Source: Halicephalobus mephisto (taxonomy: Eukaryota; Nematoda; Chromadorea; Rhabditida; Panagrolaimidae). Taken from it: 64,000 nucleotides of DNA. The translations under genes were made by a program, and so were the position numbers. Under the pieces are notes generated by a model, which was not told the origin of the DNA, did no database searches, and saw only the letters and a program-made list of their open reading frames with translations. Below are positions 56,503-64,000 of this stretch, piece after piece; within the stretch, counting starts at the first letter, position 1, and every line of letters starts with the position of its first letter. The stretch covers positions 1 to 64,000 of the forward strand of contig SWDT01000036.1 of assembly GCA_009193035.1 (NCBI GenBank), given 5' to 3'.

Positions 56503-59500
56503 TCATACTGTCTGGGATTCGTGAGCTTTCTGCAATAAAGAAAATATATCTTCCAAAGAGTGATACCTTTTTCGTCTTCTGAAACAACAAGAAGCCGTGT
56601 AAATACAGCACTTGATCGACGGAAAAATGACTTTCGAAATACATAAATAAGAAATTGAAAATATGAAAAAATAGGAAAAAATGCCAACCATCATTTCTCC
56701 GAAATCTAAGATGGGATTAACGCCCTTCATCCACTTTCTAGGATCCATGTACTTCGTGACAAACTGCATGATGTCATTCCAGAAGGCCCGGTAGAAGTTG
56801 TCTTCGATATAAGAGCCGTTTTTATTTTCCCAATCATTTTTCCTCTTGATGACGACTGGTCTTTCGTGTCTGGATTCCACGTCTTTGCAAAGTTTGGAAG
56901 ACTCCCGACCCCCATCGGGTGTCACACAAAGCTTCAACAAAATATCCGGAGGATATCGGTCGATCTTTACAGTCAGTTGCTGTGTCGATGGCTCAGATAC
57001 AGGAACGTAAAAAGTAAAAACATTGATGTATTTTTTTCGGTTTTTTCCGATTTGTTTTATTTTTCCTTTGATGGTGCCTTTGGCATTGATCACACGGATA
57101 TCTAGAAGAGAATGGGAGTAGTTGTTGACGAGGATACTTGCTTCAAAGTCTTCAATGAGGCTTTCGTTTTGAAAAAAATAAAGTTTTTTTTTAAACATGT
57201 AATTCGTTAATATGACTGCCAAATTGCTTCCTTTTTCTTCTTTCACGACGACATTACGTGTTTTAAAACTTTCTATTTTGGCCGATTTGATCCATATTTG
57301 AGTAACATTGAGGGCTTCTGAAAGCTGGAGTTTGGAAGAATTTTCGGAATTTTTTTCGATGTAAAAATCGGCCTCGAGTCTGGACCAGAATTTCCCTTCC
57401 AAACAGTTTTTCGAAATGGCCGAATGAGTACTGCTGACCAACATATGGTTATCTTCCACCCAAAATTCTCCCGAGGAGTTCTGACGAAACCATCCGAGAC
57501 TATGGAAACTAAAAAAATTACAATCAAATATTTTCATTTTTAAGAAATAAAAAACTAAAATTTAAACTTATAATCGTCAAGATAAAAACAGAACTTGTTT
57601 AGTACCACGTTACGTAGATTATTGGAAATTTGTGACGAAAATATTTTGTTGAATAAAACATTCACACCAAAGATGTCAATTTTTTCCAAAATTTTCTATT
57701 TTTTCCGAAATCTTTGATTTTTTTCAAAATTTTCTATTTTTTCCAAAATCTTTGGTTTTTTCAACAATCTTTGATTTTTTCAAAAATCTTCAATTTTTTC
57801 GAAATCTTTGATTTTTTCCGAAATCTTTGATTTTTCGAATCGAATTAATACGAGTTCGGAAATCGAGGGATTCGAATTCAAACTGATTGAATTTCACAAA
57901 ATGCATACTTTAATTGTATATAAAGTCTGATGAAACTTCTGTAACGAAAAATTACAAAAGTTCTATATGCAATTAAAGGATAACATCAAATAGTTGCTGT
58001 TGTAACTATCGATTTCGAATTCGAGACAAATCAGCTCGATTCGAAATTAAAGGATTTTGAAAATCTAATAGCTCTGCTCATTACGCACCAAAAGAGTATA
58101 TGGTATATAACGTATGGATACATTAAGATGGCTTTGGTGCATAGGATACATTGTATTCAATAATATATACATTAAATATAATATTAATGCATTGTATTCA
58201 ATTATTAATACGTTAAGATGGCTTTAATGTATCGGATACATTATATTCAATAATATATACATTAAGTATAATATTAATGTATTTTATTCAACATATTGAT
58301 ATGTTAAGATGGCTTTGATGCATTAGATACATTGTATAAATAAGCCGATATCAACATAATGCATCAATACACTGAATATAATGTATCCAATACATCAGTG
58401 TCGTTTTACTGTATCCATATATTCAATAAAGTTCATTTATATCAACTTAATACATTGGTGCATTAAAATAGTTCTGATATATCAGATACATGATATTTAA
58501 TGTACCGATATATTGAATATCATATATCTGATACATTAGAACTATTTTAACGCATTCTTTTGTGTTTACTGTACCGAAAAAATACTACTTATGTTTGCCG
58601 GGAAATTACAATTTTTAATACATAAATTTGAAAATTGAATAAATTTGTTTTTGTTTTTAAGTAATTCGTTTTTGAAAACAGAAATTGAATTGGTAAAAAA
58701 CTTACTCGTGACCGTTAATTTCGTTCAATTTTTCTTTGATCAATTCTCCGTATTCTTCGTTTTCGAGATTCTCAACGAAGTACATTCCTGGAGCCAATTG
58801 ATTGCTGTTTTTTCCCATGGAGACCACACTGAATTCGAAATTTTCCATAGAATCCAGAAATTCACTCTGGGTCGATCCTTCGACGGGATAATGTAATGGA
58901 TAATTGTCTTTTTTTATCCATCTTCCAGAATCCCATCTGAAAGTTGCGTAATGAAAAACGGCCGAAGTGAATGGTTTATCCAACTTCAAAGCCGTGTAAG
59001 TTCTGTTCCGATAAGGCCGGAATTTGAGTTCGCAGCAGAGCTTAGGTTCGCTGTTGCCCTCAGGGCATCCAGCGATCGATTCACTGCCGAAGAACGTTCT
59101 ATAACAAGCTGTATTTTTTTCAGATGATTTACAAGAAGCAAATTTATATTCACTAATGCTGCAGAAATCAGACTTCGAAGAACAAGTACAATTGCATTGG
59201 GTGTCGACTTCTGGAATCCCGAACTTGTAATGTTCGTTGAACGGATATTTTTGTTGCAATTCGAAAAAAGTAAGAGTGTGGATTTCCGGCGATGGAGTTG
59301 AAGTCAAGTTGTCATTTTCGTCTCTTAATTGGAAGCAGATAGTCTGGCCGATCCCGATGTACAATTCATGTCCGGCATATCCGTCATTGGGATTGCTTGC
59401 TAAAAAGAGTAAAATTAGAGTTTTTTAAATGAAATTTCATCGAAATTTAACATTCGAAACGAATTAAATTGATCTTGAGAATATCGTTTGATTTAAAAAT

Positions 59501-60268
59501 TAAACATATATAAAAAGTCCAAAAAATTATACCATAATGAGTAGAACTATCTCGTTTAGCTGCTTCTATGTTGCAGGCAACTTGCACTTTGAGAATTTCA
59601 TTTTCTGCGCGAATGTTTGTAAAGCATTCGGCATTAAAATAAAAATTGAATTTTAATACAACTATTGAGTAGATTGATCTCCTCAAATGTTGCTAGCAAA
59701 GTGCGGATTTCACTTTAATTTCGAAATCTTTATAGATATGACTATAAAAATGCCGATCGAGCTGCTCAAATGCTGCTGGCAAAGTGCGGATTTCGCTTTG
59801 ATTTCGAAATCCTTATAGATATGACTATAAAAATGCCGATCGAGCTGCTCAAATGTTGCTGGCAAAGTGCGGATTTCGCTTTGATTTTGATGCTAATCGA
59901 GCTGCTCAAATGTTGCTGGCAAAGTGCAGATTTCGCTTTGATTTCAAAATCCTTATAGATATGAATATAAAAATGCCGATCGAGCTGCTCAAATGCTGCT
60001 GGCAAAGTGCGGATTTCGCTTTGATGTTTACCGCTTTATGAACTTTTATATTGTAAAAATTTACCAAAGACTTACATGAAGACGAATGAATCGGTTTAGT
60101 CGGAATTTTGAAGCAATGTGGAAGCGATTCATTCAGTGTTTGAATCTCCCCCAAAGAGCTGCTGAGTTCTGGCACTGGATCATTCTTTTTTTCGTTTAAA
60201 AATATCCCAAAAAACGCCCAAGTTATCCTGTTGAAAAACAAAAAAAATAAAGTTTTTAATAGTTTCAT
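56503..60268 (-). CDS. EFF-1/AFF-1 family cell-cell fusogen, copy A
   Basis: Type I membrane glycoprotein of the nematode FF (fusexin) family, which fuses somatic cells by homotypic interaction. Exons 60268-60076, 59399-58706 and 57508-56503 give 630 aa. It has a signal peptide (LLKTLFFLFFNRITWAFF) and a Cys-rich ectodomain with DTQCNCTCSSKSDFC, KNTACYRTFFGS, GCPEGNSEPKLCCELKF and RPYRNRTYTALKLDKP. A YIGIGQTICFQL strand and the second domain (LGWFRQNSSGEF...) follow. The juxtamembrane MDPRKWMKGVNPILDFGEMM precedes a hydrophobic helix (~GIFSYFFIFSISYLCI) and a basic tail (FRRRKR). Several N-x-S/T sites are present. Intron 1 holds an 83-bp minisatellite. The identification comes from recognising the family pattern, not from a search. 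Confidence 0.85.
57660..57835. repeat. Low-complexity repeat TTTTTTCCAAAATCTTTGA in fusogen A intron 2
   Basis: About eight short variants of TCGAAATCTTTGATTTTTTC and TTTTCAAAATTTTC. Simple sequence. Confidence 0.8.
58085..58560. repeat. Imperfect tandem/inverted repeat in fusogen A intron 2
   Basis: Three direct ~110 bp units (ACATTAAGATGGCTTTGGTG, GGATACATTGTATTCAATAA). They are followed by inverted segments with TATATTGAATATCA and TGATACATTAGAAC-type words that pair with nearby direct ones. It is a TA/ATG-rich hairpin-prone region. Confidence 0.75.
59680..60035. repeat. 83-bp minisatellite in fusogen A intron 1
   Basis: Five copies of a unit with AAATGCTGCTGGCAAAGTGC followed by GGATTTCGCTTTGATTTCG and CTTATAGATATGACTATAAA. 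They start near 59684, 59768, 59851, 59908 and 59991. The fourth follows a shorter (~57 bp) unit. Confidence 0.95.
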
Positions 60269-60759
60269 TTTTTAAAACATTCAACGTCGGCTTCTAGATT
60301 CCTCTGGTTTCGACGGCTGTTCCGCAGCCGATGGGTATCAATTTCATTAAGAACCACCCTTTGGTGATTTTTACGAATTGATTTTAATTTTATTTTTAAA
60401 TATTTTAATTTAAAAATTTGAGAATTTTATTATTTTTATTTTTTTATATAACTTAATCGATCTTACTGTATTTGGGATTTTTGAAGGAAAAAAATCAGCT
60501 AAATCGTTGAAATTGAGATTAATTAAATTAATGAAATCGAAAATTGACTTCGAAAATGATGCTGAATTCGCGATCGGAAGCACTTTTTGTTATAGATCAA
60601 TTAAGTCGAAAAATGACTTTTTTGGAAATTCTTAAAATTTGATTTTCACTTATGGCTGTCGGATGAATAATGTTTGAAACTAAATAAATCAAAAACTGTT
60701 TTTTATCATTTGTAAAAGTAAACCGGAAATTAAAAAAATTAAATTTTTTACAAAGTGAA

Positions 60760-61170
60760 AATGATTCATAAAATTTCGAAACTACGGAATGGATTCTGTA
60801 GAGTTCTAAAACTTTTTTCAAGGATTATGGAAATTTCTAAAATCTTTCATAAAATTTCAAAAATTTCGAAATCATGAGAAATTTTTATAATTTTGTAAAA
60901 TCTATTTCAAGGATTCTGGAATCTCTAAAATCTTTCATAAAATTTCAAAACTATGAAAGATTTTTATAATTTTGTAAAATCTACTTTAAGGATTCTGGAA
61001 ATTTCTAAAAATTTTCATGAAATTTCCGAAAATTTCGAAATCATGATAAATTTTTATAATTTTGTAAAATCTACTTTAAGGATTCTGGAAATCTCTAAAA
61101 TCTTTCATAAAATTTTCAAAAATTTCGAAATTCCCTCAAGGGATTCTGTAGAACTCTGAAAATCCCCCCA
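60760..61170. repeat. Dispersed repeat 3' of fusogen gene B
   Basis: The same ~85-90 bp units as at 55980-56340, including TTCTGGAAATTTC at 60993-61005. It leads into a stretch (61168-61315) almost identical to 56318-56469. Confidence 0.85.
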
Positions 61171-61406
61171 TAGATTCTAGAAATCTCCAAAATGTCAGAA
61201 TTTTCGAAAATCTAGAAAAGTAAAAAGATTCAAGGTCTAATTTATTCAAATTTTATTTTCTGTACAATTTTTAGAATTTACAAAGGCAATATCACAAATC
61301 TGAGTTCACTGGTTCAAAAATCAAAACATTTCCAATGTCCAATACCCGTCTCGTGAATTGGCACTAATAAGCTCTGAGATATGGAATGCGAAAAATACAG
61401 AAAAAA

Positions 61407-63979
61407 TTACTTTTTGTGTCTGCTGAAACAGAAAGCGGTCGGACAAAGACAGTATTTGATTAAAGGAAAGACGATTTTTGATATGCAACAATAAAAAACT
61501 AAAAATACACAAAAATAAACAAAAACATCGGTTATCATCATGACGAAATCGTTGATGGAATTGATGCCTCCTATCCAAGCCGCGGGATTGAGGTACTTCA
61601 TGAATCCGTGGACGTTGATCTGGTTGCATTCCGGACATTTGCTGTTCCGGATTATCCACTCCGTATCTATCTCGTTCACGGCCAGATCGTGTTGTTTGGA
61701 TTCCACCACTCTGCAGATTTGAGAAGATAAAGGACCTTCATCGGGTCTCAGACAGACCATCCGGACGGTGTTTGGAGGATACGGTTTGATCCTTGTAATG
61801 AGCTGTTTTGTGGACGGTTTGGATTCAGGAATATACAACGTAAAAGAATCAATATGTTCCGCCTGATGATCCCCGATCTTCGTGATGTATCCATTGATGA
61901 TTCCATTGGCGTTGATTACGGTGATATTCAACATGGAATTTGAGTACTTGTCAATTACGATAGTCGCGACGAAATCCTCCACGACACTGGCGTTGTGGAT
62001 AAAACGAAGTTTTTCGTTCAAGTTACTTCTGAGAATTATCTCAAGATCGCTTTTTTCGTTTTCTATGACTTTCACGTGACGTTTTCCGGAATCTGTTACT
62101 TTAGCCGATTTTATCCACTTATGAGTTTCACTAAGAATCTCGGAAATCCGGAATTTAGTGGAGTCTTCAGCATCACTGTTGATGTAATAATTAGCGACGA
62201 GGATGGATTGGTACTTCTGATCCATGCAGTTCTCGGCCTTGGCCCGGTGGATCTTGTCCATCATTATGTTCCCATTTTTGACGCTGAATTCCCCAGGAGA
62301 GTCTTCACGGAACCAACCAAGACGTTCAAAACTGAAAAATTATATTTCATCAAAAATTTTAATTTTTTAAATTTCATCTTAAAAAAAATAAAATTTAAAA
62401 AATACTAGAATCTACAACAATTACAGTAGATAATTTCCATAATAAATTAAATTTTCTTTGTTATTTATGTTCATTAAAAAATAATTTTTAAAGAAAATTT
62501 TAAAAAGTTTAAAATATTTAATTTTAAAAAATTTAAAATATTTAATTTTAAAAAATTTAGAATATTTAATTTTAAAAAATTTTAAATTCGAAAAATTAGA
62601 TTTTAAAAAATTTGAAATACTTAATTTTAAAAATTTTTAAATTTGAAATATTTAATAAAAAACTTACTTGTGATCGTCATAGGCATTCAGTGGTTGTTCT
62701 ATCATTTCTCCGTACTGTCCGTTTTCGAGATTTTCGACAAAGTACATTCCTGCCTCCAGATGATTGTTGCTTTTTTCTCTCGAAGTTACGGTCAAATCAA
62801 AGTTCGCTTTAGAATCCATGAATTGACTCTGCATCGATCCATCTACATGGAAGCTGATTGTTCTTCTTTCTCCTTCTGTCCATCTTCCAGAATCCCATCT
62901 GAAAGTTGCGTAACGAAGAACGGCGAAAGTCGAAGGTTTATCCAACTTCAAAGCCGTGTAAGTTCTGTTCCGATAAGGCCGGAATTTGAGTTCGCAGCAG
63001 AGCTTAGGTTCGCTGTTGCCCTCAGGGCATCCAATAGTCGGCTGACTGTCGAAAAACGTTCTATAACAAGCTGTGTTTTTTTCAGAAGACGATCCACAAG
63101 ATCCAAAACTGTATTCGTTCGCGTTACAGACGCTGGATTTCGAGGAACAATCACAAATACATCTGGTGTCGACTTCCGGAATCGCGAAGTGATAGTGTTC
63201 AGTAATAGGGTGGTATTGTTCCAATCGAGTAAGGGTCAGGGTATGGAGTTCCGGTGACGTTGAGTTTTCATTTTCGTCTTTTGATTGGAAGCAAATTGTC
63301 TGTCCAACTCCAACGTGCAATTTGTCTCCAGAAGATCCGTGTAATAACCCATTCACTAAAAAAATGAAATCAGAAAATTTGAACGGGAATTTTACTCGCA
63401 TATTGCATGCAAAGTTACTTTGACGAGCTGCGCCCATGTTACTTGCAACGTGCAATCTGAGAAGTAAATATGCATGCAAAATGCAGCATTAGAAGACATT
63501 ATAGATGGATTATAGAATGTTAAAAAAATCTGCTCGCAATGTGCAGAATTGCTTCGGCCAGCTGCGCCCATGTTGCTTGCAACGTGCAATCTAAGAAGTA
63601 AATATGCATTTTAAATAAAATACTAAAACAAATTATAATTATATAGTAGAATGGTAAAAAAATCTGCTCGCAATGTGCAGAATTGCTTCGGCGAGCTGCG
63701 CCCATGTTACTTGCAACATGCATGTGGAAAATTTCACTTTCTTTAAAAAAACAAAAACTTACGGAATGACAGACGACTGGATGTGACTACAGCTTTGGAG
63801 CAATGCGGAAGCACCAGAGGATATAATTCATTCAATTTCTGAATCTCCGACAGCGATTCAACTGGAAGCTTCTGAGTTTCTGGAGTTACAGTAATCTTGT
63901 TTTGATGTAAAGGCAACGATGGGAAAGCCCAAGTTATCCCGTTGAAAAGTAGTAAAAATACAATTTTAAATAATTTCAT
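61407..63979 (-). CDS. EFF-1/AFF-1 family cell-cell fusogen, copy B
   Basis: Tandem paralog of copy A with the same three-exon structure and intron phases. Exons 63979-63763, 63355-62668 and 62331-61407 give 609 aa. It has a signal peptide (FKIVFLLLFNGITWAF) and an HVGVGQTICFQS strand. The Cys-rich region (DTRCICDCSSKSSVC, NTACYRTFFDS, PEGNSEPKLCCEL) and the second domain opening FERLGWFREDSPGEF follow. The juxtamembrane MKYLNPAAWIGGINSIND leads to a hydrophobic helix (VFVYFCVFLVFYCCIS) and a short basic tail ending RHKK. The tail is about 18 residues shorter than in copy A. The reading frame is intact, so both copies are probably functional. Confidence 0.85.
63385..63730. repeat. ~134-bp minisatellite in fusogen B intron 1
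   Basis: Three copies with GAGCTGCGCCCATGTTACTT, then GCAACGTGCAATCTGAGAAG and TAAATATGCAT. The GCTGCGCCCATGTT cores are at about 63427, 63561 and 63695. The TTGCTTGCAACGTGC core resembles the TTGCTGGCAAAGTGC core of the copy A minisatellite. Confidence 0.9.
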
Positions 63980-64000
63980 TTTTCTGAAATATCTAAGGTT

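Noticed and set aside
59680..60035. Regularly spaced repeats considered as a CRISPR array
   Set aside because: The units are contiguous tandem copies without unique spacers, lie in an intron of a eukaryotic gene, and there are no cas genes.

Overview
The window is nuclear DNA from a free-living, rhabditid-type nematode. This rests on AT-rich sequence, genes cut by many introns of about 45-60 bp with GTAAG/GTGAG donors and TTTCAG-like acceptors, 3' splice acceptors 2-7 nt upstream of several start codons (expected for spliced-leader trans-splicing), and nematode families such as the EFF-1/AFF-1 fusogens, F-box proteins and FkbM-type methyltransferases. Gene models were built by hand from splice sites and reading-frame continuity. 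For every complete model the exon lengths sum to a multiple of three. Symbols follow C. elegans or generic names.

Layout. (1) 1-8.6 kb: the 5' part of an alpha-1,3-fucosyltransferase (-), a decayed non-LTR retrotransposon (-), a broken DD37D mariner-like element (+), and a secretory-pathway FkbM-type methyltransferase gene (+). (2) 8.7-29.3 kb: a minus-strand housekeeping block. In transcription order it is PBDC1, nucleoporin NUP58/NPP-4, the giant AAA+ protein midasin (18 exons, about 4431 aa) and ORC1. PBDC1 and NUP58 lie 146 bp apart with a trans-splice-type acceptor directly before the NUP58 ATG, so they look like an operon. ORC1 has an internal exon duplication. (3) 29.5-35 kb: a chromodomain protein with a predicted C-terminal membrane anchor (+), SEC63 (-), and an inverted partial copy of SEC63 just upstream of that gene. 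(4) 35.2-38.3 kb: a DEG/ENaC channel (-) with repeat-filled introns and a triplicated upstream block. (5) 39.9-45.3 kb: an unrecognised type I membrane glycoprotein (+) carrying a complete SET-domain methyltransferase gene (-) inside one intron, followed by a single-CCCH-finger protein (-). (6) 46-53.3 kb: a MADF/BESS-like factor (-), proteasome alpha subunit PSMA6 (-), dynein light chain LC8 (+) and an F-box protein (-). (7) 53.4-64 kb: repeat-rich DNA and two intact tandem paralogs of the EFF-1/AFF-1 cell-cell fusogen family (-).

Many genes here are general cell machinery: ribosome assembly, replication licensing, nuclear pore, ER translocation, proteasome and dynein. Upstream of several of them I see a shared element resembling TTTTCGTTTCGGGACC. 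The accessory interest lies in the tail-anchored chromodomain protein, the fusogen pair with an apparent gene-conversion tract, the ORC1 exon duplication, and several repeat families that carry regulatory-looking motifs: heat-shock-element trimers, adjacent splice acceptor/donor pairs, and a GATATATGAAAA motif in introns.
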